61,263 bases of DNA from Burkholderiales bacterium (GCA_025352105.1 JANXUB010000016.1:1-61263), one strand, 5' to 3'; positions 35,133 through 43,889 are shown, counted from the first letter of the stretch. A program made the numbers and translations. The notes: generated by a model not told the origin, from the letters alone.

Positions 35133-36500
35133 CTAGACGTCGCCGCTCGCAGGCCGCAGATATTTTGCGCTGGTCGCGCGCAGGCTCACTGTGAACCTTG
35201 CGCCGCCACGCGCGTTGGCGGTGACATTGATCGTCGCGCGATGCAGCAAGAGAATTCGGTGCACGATCGACAGGCCGAGCCCTGAGCCTCCTGTTGGGCT
35301 ACCGGGCAGCCGCGCGAACCGCTCAAAAATATGCCGCCTGGCCTCTTTTGGGACGCCCGGTCCGGAATCGCTGATCGCGATATCGACCCGCAGCCCCATG
35401 TCGACAACGCGGACGGACACGGTAGAGTCTCTTGGCGAAAACTGAATCGCATTGGCGAGCAGGTTTTGCATCATCACTTCAAGTGCCATCGGCTCGCCGA
35501 GCACGGCAACATTGGCACCCAGTTCTGACACGATTTCAACACCTTGCGCATCGGCAATTGGCAAAACGGTCGCCAACACATTGCGCACCAGCGACTCCAC
35601 CCGAACCGGTGTCATCGGAAGTTTTTTGACGCCGTCATATTGCGCAAGGCCCAGCAACTGGTTGACAAGGTGCGTCGCGCGAAGACTTCCCGACTCAATG
35701 TTCGCGAGTGATCGGCGCAGGCGTGGCGGGTCAGTTTCGGCTTGCGCGTTTTGCGCATGCAGGCGCATGGACGCGAGCGGCGTGCGCAGCTCGTGTGCAG
35801 CGTCGGCAATGAAGGCGCGCTCGACATCGCGCTCGCTGCGCATGCGACCGACCAACACGTTGATCGCACCGGCCATCGGGGCTAGTTCCTTGGCTGTAGG
35901 CTCCATCTCAAGCTGTGTCAGCTGATTAAGCGGGGTGCGCGCCAGACGGCCCGAGAACGCGCCGAGCGGGCGCAACAGGTACGAGAGGTAGAGCGCGAGC
36001 ATCGTCAGCAGGATCGGCACCGCAATGAGCGCAGGTTTTGCCAAATGCCATGCGATGTCAGCCGCAATCAGGTCGCGCGCATCGCCCGTAACCATCGTGC
36101 GAACCCACACGCGCCCGGTCGCGTTGAGGACGGAGTAGGTACACCATTGCCGTCCGCCAATCACCACATCGAGAAAGCCGCTTTGCCGGGGGCTACCGGT
36201 CAACTGCGCGTCCGAACCGACTTGGGTCAACAAAACCCCTTCGCGGCTCCAGAACTGAACGATGAGCGACGTTTCATAGTCGTGCCGAGCCAGAAGTGCG
36301 GGTGCCGGAGAAACCGTCATCGCCTCGTTGCCTGACAACTGCACAGCGATGCGCGCTGTGGTGACCAGATCTCCGTCGACAAGCTCGCCCGCTTCGACGA
36401 GTGCTTTACGATAAACGACGTAGACGAGCATTCCGACAAACACGAGCAGACCCAGCGCAAGGCCCGCGATCAGTCTCGTCCGTATCGACATCGGGCGCAT
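35133..36500 (-). CDS. Sensor histidine kinase, QseC/PmrB-like
   Basis: 455 residues from ATG 36500 (a TTG at 36518 overlapping the regulator's stop is also possible). Two membrane segments (LIAGLALGLLVFVGMLVYVVY and ALIAVPILLTMLALYLSYLL) frame a periplasmic sensor of about 130 residues. The kinase core has the H-box DAAHELRTPLASMRL, N-box NLLANAIQFSP, and G-boxes SDSGPGVP and GGSGLGLSI. Ends the redox-locus operon; its partner regulator is immediately upstream. Likely to sense an envelope stress, metal or redox signal linked to that locus, but the signal is unknown. Confidence 0.9.
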   Translation of the reverse strand: MRPMSIRTRLIAGLALGLLVFVGMLVYVVYRKALVEAGELVDGDLVTTARIAVQLSGNEAMTVSPAPALLARHDYETSLIVQFWSREGVLLTQVGSDAQLTGSPRQSGFLDVVIGGRQWCTYSVLNATGRVWVRTMVTGDARDLIAADIAWHLAKPALIAVPILLTMLALYLSYLLRPLGAFSGRLARTPLNQLTQLEMEPTAKELAPMAGAINVLVGRMRSERDVERAFIADAAHELRTPLASMRLHAQNAQAETDPPRLRRSLANIESGSLRATHLVNQLLGLAQYDGVKKLPMTPVRVESLVRNVLATVLPIADAQGVEIVSELGANVAVLGEPMALEVMMQNLLANAIQFSPRDSTVSVRVVDMGLRVDIAISDSGPGVPKEARRHIFERFARLPGSPTGGSGLGLSIVHRILLLHRATINVTANARGGARFTVSLRATSAKYLRPASGDV

Positions 36501-36514
36501 TGAAGTTTCGTCAG

Positions 36515-37195
36515 TCAACTGTCAATTCGCAAAGCATAACCCGCACCGCGCAGTGTGCGGATCACGCGTTCGCCCAACTTCTTTCGCAGGTTGTGAATGT
36601 GGACTTCGATCGCGTTGCTTTCGACTTCACCGCTGGCGCTGTACAGCGCGTTTTCAAGTTGTCCCTTGCTCAGCACCGAGCCGGGACGAGCAGCGAGAAC
36701 GCGAAGCAATGCAAACTCGCGCGAAGACAACTCAACGTTGATGTCGCCAAACCGAACCGTGCGCCGAAGGGTGTCAATGATCATGCTGCCGACGACGATG
36801 TCGGAGGTTCCGCGCCCTTCCGCCCGGCGCAGGACGGTACGAATCCTGGCGGTCAGTTCGCGCTTGTCAATCGGCTTCACAAGATAGTCATCGCACCCGG
36901 AATCGAGCGCCGCCAGACGGTCCTCCACCGTGTCGCGGGCCGACACCACCACCACGGGTACGTCGTCCGGCGTGCGGCCGCTTGGAGGGCGCCCGCGCTG
37001 CCATCGCAGCAGCTCAACGCCGCAGCCGTCCGCTAACCCGATATCGAGCACGATGAGGTTAAAGTGCTCGCATTCCAGCATCAAGCGCGCACCGGCCGCG
37101 TCGGGTATGGTGTCGCAGGCGTAGCCATCCTGTTCGAGCGCTGCAATGACGCCGCTGGCGAAGTCGGCATCGTCTTCGACTACCAGAACACGCAT
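36515..37195 (-). CDS. OmpR-family response regulator, QseB/PmrA-like
   Basis: 226 residues, start ATG 37195 (MRVLVVEDDADF). Receiver: acidic pair EDD, phosphoacceptor Asp in VLDIGLADG, Ser in VVVSARD, Lys in YLVKPIDK. Winged helix: SSREFALLRVLAARPGSVLSKGQLENALY, then the recognition helix ESNAIEVHIHNLRKKLG, which is close to QseB/PmrA. Those regulators bind direct repeats of YTTAAK; one such repeat lies before dsbD at 46304-46320 in this same locus. It starts 38 bp after apbE and precedes the kinase. Confidence 0.9.
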   Translation of the reverse strand: MRVLVVEDDADFASGVIAALEQDGYACDTIPDAAGARLMLECEHFNLIVLDIGLADGCGVELLRWQRGRPPSGRTPDDVPVVVVSARDTVEDRLAALDSGCDDYLVKPIDKRELTARIRTVLRRAEGRGTSDIVVGSMIIDTLRRTVRFGDINVELSSREFALLRVLAARPGSVLSKGQLENALYSASGEVESNAIEVHIHNLRKKLGERVIRTLRGAGYALRIDS

Positions 37196-37232
37196 GAATC
37201 TCTCGGCTGTAAAAAATCTGTTGCGGTGCGTG

Positions 37233-38315
37233 TCATCGTTTCTTTTTCTTTTTGCGTACGCTTCTATCTGCGTTGCCAGTCGGGTCGCGCGCGGCATCGA
37301 GCGTTCGCCGGATTAGTCTTCCGTTCGCGTCGCTCAATAAATAGCTGACGCCTTCACTTTCCAGAAACGTCACCGCCTGATCCGCCTTGAGCATGGCAAT
37401 TGTGGAGAGTGAACCAGCCAGCACACAGAGGGGTCCGAGCACGCTAACCGAGCGCCAATGCGACACCGGCCAGCCTGTGTGTGGATTCAATATGTGGCAA
37501 TAGCGCTGACCGTTGACTTCTATAAATCGTTCGTAGTCGCCACTGGTGGCAATGGCACCCTGACTGATCGCAATGCTCGCGAAACAGCGATCGCCGTCGT
37601 GCTCAGGTGCGCGTGGGTCGCGTATTCCGATATGCCACGGTGTGCCGTTGAGCCGTGGCCCGAGCACTCTGACATCGCCGCCCAGATTGACCAGACCGTG
37701 TTTGACGCCAGCCGCTTCGAGCAAGGCAGTCGCCCGATCCACTGCGTATTCCTTGCCGAAGCCACCGAAATCGAGCTCCATCCCTTCACGGGTAAGGGCA
37801 ATGCGCTCGCCGTCCCAATCGACGTGCTGCCAACCGACCAGCGGAAGCAGGCTCGCGAGTGTTGCGTGATCCGGCAGTTGCGGCGTGTGCGGCTTGAAAT
37901 CCCACGCGCGACGCAGCACACCTGACGTGCAATCAAAGAGCCCACCGCTCGACTTAAACAGGTTTGCTGCGAAGTCAATTAGTTGGGCTGTTTCGGAATC
38001 AAGCGCAATCGCAGCATCCGGTTTTCCAGCTGCGGCATTGATCTGCGAGATGACGCTGTCGCTTCGGTAGCGCGAGTATTTCGACTCAATCCGGCGCACT
38101 TCACTGATGGCGAGCTCTGCCAAACGCTGCGCGTCGCTGATCGGCACGCCCGCGATTCGAATCTCGCACGGGCACGCCATTGAGACAAACTCAAAGCCGA
38201 ACGCCTCGCTTGAGTCGGCGATTACCGGCCCTGCGAGCGACGCGCTAGCGCCCTGTCCCCGGCGAGCGTTTCCGCTGTGGACAGGGTTGGGATCAGAAGC
38301 GACGACTAAAGCCAA
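37233..38315 (-). CDS. apbE: FAD:protein FMN transferase, ApbE family
   Basis: About 360 residues. ApbE moves FMN from FAD onto a Thr (or Ser) of a target protein. Seen: FVSMACPCEIRI (family start), SKYSRYRSDSVISQIN, VNLGGDVRVLG, QGAIATSGDYERF and HILNPHTGWPVSH, the substrate and magnesium site. Start is uncertain: TTG 38315, overlapping the DUF3570 gene by 23 bp, is my choice because no ATG precedes the family start until well inside DUF3570. Oddly no lipoprotein signal is visible with any start, although ApbE normally works in the periplasm. The C-terminus ends RKKKKKR. The adjacent DUF3570 protein holds a possible target motif. Confidence 0.88.
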   Translation of the reverse strand: MALVVASDPNPVHSGNARRGQGASASLAGPVIADSSEAFGFEFVSMACPCEIRIAGVPISDAQRLAELAISEVRRIESKYSRYRSDSVISQINAAAGKPDAAIALDSETAQLIDFAANLFKSSGGLFDCTSGVLRRAWDFKPHTPQLPDHATLASLLPLVGWQHVDWDGERIALTREGMELDFGGFGKEYAVDRATALLEAAGVKHGLVNLGGDVRVLGPRLNGTPWHIGIRDPRAPEHDGDRCFASIAISQGAIATSGDYERFIEVNGQRYCHILNPHTGWPVSHWRSVSVLGPLCVLAGSLSTIAMLKADQAVTFLESEGVSYLLSDANGRLIRRTLDAARDPTGNADRSVRKKKKKR

Positions 38316-39489
38316 TCTGTGCGAACTGTGCTCGGAACGGTTGCAGGCCTGGAGAGCCGCCTCCGCCAAGTCGCCACGATGATCGCTGCTGATACAGCTC
38401 ATATTTGAAATCCACGCTCCACAGTTTGTCGATGCGCCATTCAAACTTGCTGCCCAGCGTAGCGGCACCATACGACGCCAGTCGCGCGTCAGCCGAATAA
38501 TACGTCGGCGGATGGGTCGAATATCCAGCGGGGTAGGGCTCTCCAATTTCCGGATCGTAAACCGGGTTGAAATAGAACCTCGCCTGACGCTGTGTGTAGT
38601 AGCGGGTCGTGGGGGTAACGATGAAGCGCTCGTTCAACGGGATGACCCACTCCAGCGCAACCGTGTGCGCCTGCACGCCGAAACTGTCGCTGTAGAAGCG
38701 GTAGCTGCTGCGCAAGGTTGTGCTGTTGCTTTCGATAAAGTGATTCCAGCGAATCAACCCGATCGTCTGGTTTTTGGTGCGTGGCCGTGAATCGACGAGC
38801 TTGTACGGATCGTTGAAATACCCACGACCACGTACATACGTCAGATTGAACTGTGCCAGGTCATTCTTGCTCAGTGCCTGCACGACACCGAGCATGCCTT
38901 CAACCACATTCTTGCGTTCGTTTTCGACAATCTGGTTGACGGGATTGATGTTGTCCCGCGAAGCACCGATACCGGCGACCCACGTCGTGTTGTTGTCGGC
39001 GCTGGAATAGCGGCCATCGACGGCAACCGCGTTGGATCGGTAGTCGTGTTCGTCGGAAAAGGCGTAGCGCACGCCAATGGCAGCGCGATCAAAGTAGCGC
39101 GTGAGCTTGACGTCAGCTGCGACGCGGCGATCTTCCATGCGTGACGCGCCGGTTACGCTCGTATGCCAACGCGGCGTTGCGCCAGAAATGTTGTCTTGCA
39201 CCAGCGATGCCTCAACCGACCATGCGCCCGCAATTGGAGCCAGCACATGCAGCGACGGCGACAGCACCTTGATGCGATCAAGGTTCGGTTGTGAATCCTT
39301 GTAACCCTGCAACTTTGCCGAAATCACGCCGTCTTCCGGCGCACTGTCTGCGTGAGTCGCGCTCACCATGACGCCGGGCAGCGCGAAAGCCGCCAGCGTA
39401 ATCGCGCCGACCCGTGGGGCGACCTTGGCGTGCGGCGCTTTGCGCTTGGCTTCCTTAGTTGCAGCCACAGCCACCTCCGCCGACGCCAT
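38293..39489 (-). CDS. DUF3570 outer-membrane barrel-like protein, possible flavinylation target
   Basis: 398 residues from ATG 39489, which overlaps the DUF4266 gene by 35 bp. A hydrophobic stretch (VGAITLAAFALPGVMVSATHA) ends in AxA and is probably a signal peptide after a basic lead. The rest is rich in alternating beta strands and ends in IGFSRRF, with a terminal Phe as in outer-membrane barrels. YKDSQPNLDRIKVLSPSLHVLAPIAGAW-type text opens the family. At residues 99-105 it has DNISGAT, matching the ApbE target pattern DxxSGAT, and a related SVTGAS follows ten residues later. Known ApbE targets bear FMN at that Thr. Whether the motif works in a barrel is untested. Confidence 0.85.
   Translation of the reverse strand: MASAEVAVAATKEAKRKAPHAKVAPRVGAITLAAFALPGVMVSATHADSAPEDGVISAKLQGYKDSQPNLDRIKVLSPSLHVLAPIAGAWSVEASLVQDNISGATPRWHTSVTGASRMEDRRVAADVKLTRYFDRAAIGVRYAFSDEHDYRSNAVAVDGRYSSADNNTTWVAGIGASRDNINPVNQIVENERKNVVEGMLGVVQALSKNDLAQFNLTYVRGRGYFNDPYKLVDSRPRTKNQTIGLIRWNHFIESNSTTLRSSYRFYSDSFGVQAHTVALEWVIPLNERFIVTPTTRYYTQRQARFYFNPVYDPEIGEPYPAGYSTHPPTYYSADARLASYGAATLGSKFEWRIDKLWSVDFKYELYQQRSSWRLGGGGSPGLQPFRAQFAQIGFSRRF
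39175..39195 (-). other. Candidate FMN-attachment motif D-x-x-S-G-A-T in DUF3570
   Basis: Codons for Asp99-Asn-Ile-Ser-Gly-Ala-Thr105. This matches the consensus D-x-x-S/T-G-A-T at which ApbE attaches FMN in NqrC, RnfG and related proteins. The apbE gene is the next one downstream. Attachment would be predicted at Thr105. Confidence 0.5.
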
Positions 39490-39700
39490 ATCCGCCTGAG
39501 GCGCTCTCTTTGCTGAAATAAACGTGCTGGGTGAAGGCTTGATCAAGCGGATCGGAATCCATCGTCATTTCTTTCCGCGCCAAATTGGCCTTTTCCCATG
39601 GCTGCGGCGGCTGGATTGCGCATCCGGTGAACACCGAACAGACAACTCCCGCCAACAACATGCCCCGCAAGAGGCGTAAACAACCAATATTTGATTTCAT
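39455..39700 (-). CDS. Small DUF4266 lipoprotein with Gly-Cys C-terminus
   Basis: 81 residues. A signal sequence (MLLAGVVCSVFTGC) with lipobox FTGC makes it a lipoprotein. The mature middle (PWEKANLARKEMTMDSDPLDQAFTQHVYFSKE) is the DUF4266 pattern, and it ends in GGYGVGGGGCGCN. The two C-terminal cysteines could bind a metal or cofactor or take part in disulfide exchange. It is encoded 7 bp after the TlpA-type thioredoxin gene, whose product could keep these cysteines reduced. It overlaps the DUF3570 gene, so the two products are probably made together. Confidence 0.85.
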   Translation of the reverse strand: MKSNIGCLRLLRGMLLAGVVCSVFTGCAIQPPQPWEKANLARKEMTMDSDPLDQAFTQHVYFSKESASGGYGVGGGGCGCN

Positions 39701-39707
39701 GATGCAC

Positions 39708-40274
39708 CTACCTTTTCTTCAAGTTGTCGAGCGCAGCGACGATGGCTGACTCAAGCGCTTTTTGATCGCTCTCGCGAAAGCCCGAATGGACATAGACAAC
39801 CCGACCGTCGCCGTCAACGAGGTACGACGTCGGCATCGCTTTCACCGCAAACTGCTTTGGCGTGGTTCCGGCGGCATCGTAGGCAACCTGAAATTTGGCA
39901 GGTACTGTTGCCAAAAACTTGTCGGCGTCCGCTTTTTTTGCATCAACGTTGATGCCCAGCACGTACAGTCCCCGCTCGCCGTATTTCGCCTGCATTTCAT
40001 TCATCCACGGGAATGACTGCTTGCAGGGGACGCACCATGAAGCCCAAAAATCGACGTAGACGAGCTTGCCCTTCAAGCCGGTTGACTCCACGGCTCCGGT
40101 GGTTCCGGGTAACGAGTAGCTCGGGGCAGCGGCTCCAACTTCTACGGCCCAAGTCGTGGTGCTTGTGGCTAGACAGAGGGTGGCGGTCACGCCAGCCGCA
40201 CGGGCACACGCGAGCCAGTGATTCGCGCGTTTGGAGCGTGTAGTGTTGTCAGGTTTTATGGTTTTCATATTCAT
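39708..40274 (-). CDS. TlpA/ResA-type periplasmic thiol-disulfide protein
   Basis: 188 residues. A signal sequence (ARAAGVTATLCLATSTTTWA) leads to a thioredoxin fold with active site WCVPC (Cys81, Cys84) after VYVDFWAS and the cis-Pro loop AMPTSYLVD. This is the TlpA/ResA kind, which reduces disulfides in exported proteins such as apocytochromes. Encoded 2 bp after the anchor-D cytochrome-like gene and 7 bp before DUF4266, both with reducible cysteines. Reducing power would come from DsbD at the head of the locus. Confidence 0.9.
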   Translation of the reverse strand: MNMKTIKPDNTTRSKRANHWLACARAAGVTATLCLATSTTTWAVEVGAAAPSYSLPGTTGAVESTGLKGKLVYVDFWASWCVPCKQSFPWMNEMQAKYGERGLYVLGINVDAKKADADKFLATVPAKFQVAYDAAGTTPKQFAVKAMPTSYLVDGDGRVVYVHSGFRESDQKALESAIVAALDNLKKR

Positions 40275-40276
40275 TC

Positions 40277-43200
40277 CTATTGCGCCGGTACACAGAAATT
40301 TACACCTTCGCCATCCCAGCCGGCAGCTACAGCACTGTCGTAGATTGATCGGTTCGTCGTAAAGCGATGGTTAGGGTCGTTCGGGAATCGCGCGTTGCCG
40401 CGGAACACACGATACACGGGCAGCAATCCCGTAGCGCAGCGACCACCGACGCCAGACACCAGTGGCGCAACGGCAAACGAATCGACCCCTTCGTTTTGCG
40501 CCATGTTGGGCGCAGTGCTCCGCGTCGGGTTCTGATCGGCAAGCAACACCAGATCGCTAGCGAGCAGCGTGTAGAAGTGACTGCTGTGCATGCCAGCGCG
40601 AGGTTCGTCGAAATAGAACCGCGAGATCGCGCTCATGCTGCCCTGCTGCGCACTGTATACAAGGAAACTCTCACCAGTCCGCTGAAAGTCGGCAATCGCG
40701 TCCAAGGCCGCTTTTTCCGCATCACGCGAAGTGATGAAATAGTAATTTAGTGGTGCATAGCGATATTCGACCATGGTTCGTGTTGGCGGTGTCGTCGTCG
40801 CGGCGGGTGTGGCCACACTGGTCAAGCCAATCGAGGTCATGCCCGACGATGCGTTGTGACTAAAGGTGAGCGTTCCCTTTTTGTTGCCCACTGAAGTCGG
40901 AGAGAAATTGATGATTAGTGTGCAATGGGCTGAAGCTGCCAGGGTCATGCCAATCGTGCAGTTGGTCGCTGCGACGCTGAACTCACTGGGCGACGAAACC
41001 GGATCGCCGAGCACCAGAAAATCGGACAACACAAGCGGCGCATTCCCGGTGTTTGTGAGCGTAACGCTAACGCCTGGTGACGATGAGCCGACTGGCGTCG
41101 AGGGCAAGTTCAGCCCAGTACTGTTAAGGTCAACGATGGGGGCCGCGTTGGCAGGCAGCACACCGAGTCCAGACAGCGCAATTGTGGTGACGGCGGGCGA
41201 TGCGTTGTGAGACAGCGTGATCGTCGCTGACCGCATCCCGGCTGCTGCGGGCTTGAACTGTACCGTGATCACGCAGCTGGCACCGGCCGCAATCGAGGCC
41301 CCTGCCCAGCAGGTGCTAACCGATGCCACAAATTCAGCATTCGAAATGCTCACAGCGGCGATGTTGAGTGGACTGGTACCCGTATTCGTCAGGGTGACCG
41401 TCTGGCTCGGTGCCCACGTGCCCACAGTTGCATTGGCAAACGCCAAGGCGGTCGACGACGGTGTGGCAACTGGCGCTCCAACGGTGACGGTCGCTCCAGT
41501 TCCAGCGAGCGCTACGCTGCTGGTTGCCGGAGTTGCGTTGTGATTGATTGCAATCGAGCCAGAACGCGCGCCCACCGCAGACGGCGTGAAGCTGACGCTG
41601 ATCGTGCATGTACCTCCGGCGGTCACGTTCAATCCCGGAGAGCAGGTGTTACTGGTGATCGCGAATTCCGGTCCAGCTAGAACGGTTGAGCCGATCAACA
41701 GCGCCACCGTCCCGGTATTTGTCAACACGATGTTTTGAGCGCTGGCGGTTGCCCCAATCGTAGTGGACGGGAACGCAAGCGCACTCGTTGACAACGAGGC
41801 AGCGGGTGGGCCCACAGTGACAACGACGCCCGACCCGGAAAGCGACACGACGCTGATTGCGGGACTTGCATTGTGATTGATGACCAACGAGCCAGAGCGC
41901 GCTCCCGCGGCTGACGGCGTAAAGCTGACCGAAATCGCGCAGGATGCCGAGACGGCAATGCTGCTTCCCACCGTGCAGGTGCTGCTCGTAATGACGAACT
42001 CTGTGCTGCTGACGCTGGTCGATCCCAGGACAAGCGGCGCGGTTCCCGAGTTAGTCAATGTCACGGTCTGGGCCGCGGCTGTTGTGCCAACGTTGGCTGT
42101 TGCGAACGCCAGAGCGGCGCTGGACAGCGTCGCAGCAGGCGCAGTCACGGCAACAGCGACGCCGGTACCCGACAACGACACGGTGTTGGTCGCGGGTGCA
42201 GCGTTGTGATTAATGGTCAATGATCCGGCGCGGGCTCCTGCTGTCGATGCCGTGAAATTCACGCTGACCGAGCAACTGCCCGATGGAGCGACGCTTGCCC
42301 CCGACGTGCAAGTGTTGCTGGCAATGGTGAAATCGGTACCAGTTATCGACGTTGCGCCCAACACCAATGCCACCGTGCCAGTATTCGTCAACGTAATGCT
42401 TTGCGCTGTCGCGGCGGCACCGACGGTGGTTGAGGCAAATGTGAGCGCCCCAGTCGACAATGACGCAGCGGGTGATCCAACTACCACGGCAACGCCGATG
42501 CCTGAGAGCGATACGGTACTCGTGGAGGGCGCTGCGTTGTGGCCGATTGATAGTGAGCCTGATCGGGCTCCGGCGACCGATGGCGTGAAATTCACGCTGA
42601 CGGTGCAACTGCCCGCCGGAGCGACGCTCGCCCCAGACGTGCAGGTGTTGCTGGTGACGCTGAATTCTGCGCTGCTCACCGACGTGGCACCCAACACCAG
42701 AGCGGCCGTGCCAGTATTGGTTAGCGTGATTGATTGACCGCTGGTGGTTGCGCCAACATTGGACGCGCCGAACGAGAGCGTGCTGGTCGATAACGAAGCG
42801 GTCGGTGTCCCAACCACCACGGCGAGCCCGGTTCCGGAGAGGCTCACGCTGCTGCTGGTGGGCGTTGCATTGTGAGCAATTGTGAGCGATCCGGCGAGCG
42901 CCCCGGCGGACGCCGGACTGAATGTGACGGATACTGAGCAACTGCCGCCAACGGCGATGCTTGAGCCGGTCGCGCACGTGTTGGACGCAACCGCGAAATT
43001 GCCCGTTACTGACGTTGCACCGAGCACCAGCGCGGCGGTTCCGGTATTGCTAAGCGTTACCGACTGCCCTGAAGAAGTCGAACCTACGTTTGTCGACGCA
43101 AACGTTAGCGATGGCACGGACAGCGTGGCCACTGGTGCCGTCACGACTACGGCAACGCCGCTGCCCGAAAGTGAAACTACGCTAGTGGTAGGGGTTGCGT

Positions 43201-43822
43201 TGTGCGAGATTGATATCGATCCGGACCTAGCTCCCGCTGCACTCGGCGTGAAGCCCGCAGTGACCGAACAACTCGATCCGACCGCGATGCTTGCACCCGC
43301 AGTGCAGGTGTTGGCAGTGAGTGTGAAATCGGCCCCCGATATTGCGGTCGACGCGATTACGAGCGCGGCTGTGCCGGAATTGGTCAATGTCGCGGTTTGG
43401 GTCGCGGCGGCAGTTCCCACCGTCGTTGACGGAAAGCTCAACGTTGCGGCTGAGAGCGTGGCCACTGGAGCTCCAGTGGTGCAGCTGACCGTTGGGCTGG
43501 CAATGTAGGCCCCCAAGTCTGCAAACTCCGTGGTCGTGAGCTTTCCCGCCAAAAACCTCATTTCGGCGACGTTGCTGGCGGCCGCGCTGATGACCGGTCC
43601 GTTGTTTGAGCCATTTTTTAGCTTGTTCTGGTTTGCCGCAGGACTAGGGCCATGACATGCGCCATTGCTGCACGTCAACTGCCCGGTGACGATGACTTTG
43701 GTGTAGAGCGTCTTGCCGTTACAGGCGGTCTGCGCAAGGGACATCGAACTCGAAAATACGGTGGTCAACAGCAGGGGCAGTAACACCCAGTGCTTTCTCA
43801 CAGAAGTAAATAAATTTTTCAT
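40277..43822 (-). CDS. Exported cytochrome-like protein with eight choice-of-anchor-D repeats
   Basis: 1181 residues with a signal peptide (LLPLLLTTVFSSSMSLAQ). Residues about 32-110 look like a cytochrome c domain: CSNGACHGPSPAANQNKLKNG, then LTTTEFADLGAYIASP. The haem motif would be CX4CH, not CXXCH. Eight repeats of about 107 residues follow (starts such as APVATLSAATLSF, TPTASLSTSTLSF, PPAASLSTSALAF), each with a paired cysteine (NTC...GSC): these are choice-of-anchor-D Ig-like modules. The last 170 residues (YRYAPLNYYFITSRDAEKAALD to GVNFCVPAQ) resemble DUF5648-type domains that end secreted proteins. Probably a cell-surface or periplasmic redox protein. First gene of a tight run with tlpA, DUF4266, DUF3570 and apbE. 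The repeats are similar enough in DNA to recombine. Confidence 0.82.
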   Translation of the reverse strand: MKNLFTSVRKHWVLLPLLLTTVFSSSMSLAQTACNGKTLYTKVIVTGQLTCSNGACHGPSPAANQNKLKNGSNNGPVISAAASNVAEMRFLAGKLTTTEFADLGAYIASPTVSCTTGAPVATLSAATLSFPSTTVGTAAATQTATLTNSGTAALVIASTAISGADFTLTANTCTAGASIAVGSSCSVTAGFTPSAAGARSGSISISHNATPTTSVVSLSGSGVAVVVTAPVATLSVPSLTFASTNVGSTSSGQSVTLSNTGTAALVLGATSVTGNFAVASNTCATGSSIAVGGSCSVSVTFSPASAGALAGSLTIAHNATPTSSSVSLSGTGLAVVVGTPTASLSTSTLSFGASNVGATTSGQSITLTNTGTAALVLGATSVSSAEFSVTSNTCTSGASVAPAGSCTVSVNFTPSVAGARSGSLSIGHNAAPSTSTVSLSGIGVAVVVGSPAASLSTGALTFASTTVGAAATAQSITLTNTGTVALVLGATSITGTDFTIASNTCTSGASVAPSGSCSVSVNFTASTAGARAGSLTINHNAAPATNTVSLSGTGVAVAVTAPAATLSSAALAFATANVGTTAAAQTVTLTNSGTAPLVLGSTSVSSTEFVITSSTCTVGSSIAVSASCAISVSFTPSAAGARSGSLVINHNASPAISVVSLSGSGVVVTVGPPAASLSTSALAFPSTTIGATASAQNIVLTNTGTVALLIGSTVLAGPEFAITSNTCSPGLNVTAGGTCTISVSFTPSAVGARSGSIAINHNATPATSSVALAGTGATVTVGAPVATPSSTALAFANATVGTWAPSQTVTLTNTGTSPLNIAAVSISNAEFVASVSTCWAGASIAAGASCVITVQFKPAAAGMRSATITLSHNASPAVTTIALSGLGVLPANAAPIVDLNSTGLNLPSTPVGSSSPGVSVTLTNTGNAPLVLSDFLVLGDPVSSPSEFSVAATNCTIGMTLAASAHCTLIINFSPTSVGNKKGTLTFSHNASSGMTSIGLTSVATPAATTTPPTRTMVEYRYAPLNYYFITSRDAEKAALDAIADFQRTGESFLVYSAQQGSMSAISRFYFDEPRAGMHSSHFYTLLASDLVLLADQNPTRSTAPNMAQNEGVDSFAVAPLVSGVGGRCATGLLPVYRVFRGNARFPNDPNHRFTTNRSIYDSAVAAGWDGEGVNFCVPAQ

Positions 43823-43839
43823 AAGCAGGCTCCATCTAC

Positions 43840-43889
43840 TGACGCTAACGTCATATTCCCCGTTTTTTCACACAACGTCGCAAACGTTG
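43840..43889. promoter_or_regulatory. Two perfect inverted repeats upstream of the anchor-D gene
   Basis: TGACG-CTAA-CGTCA (43840-43853) and CAACGT-CGCAA-ACGTTG (43873-43889) are perfect dyads 18 and 51 bp before the start codon. They could be regulator sites or short hairpins in the leader. The AT-rich stretch at 43900-43950 would suit a promoter. I cannot name the regulator; they do not fit the YTTAAK pattern seen before dsbD. Confidence 0.4.

Noticed and set aside
40866..43508. Long plus-strand open frames (about 100-200 codons) opposite the anchor-D gene
   Set aside because: They are the antisense of the repetitive anchor-D coding sequence: they repeat with its period, are biased in composition, and lack starts with ribosome sites or any family likeness.
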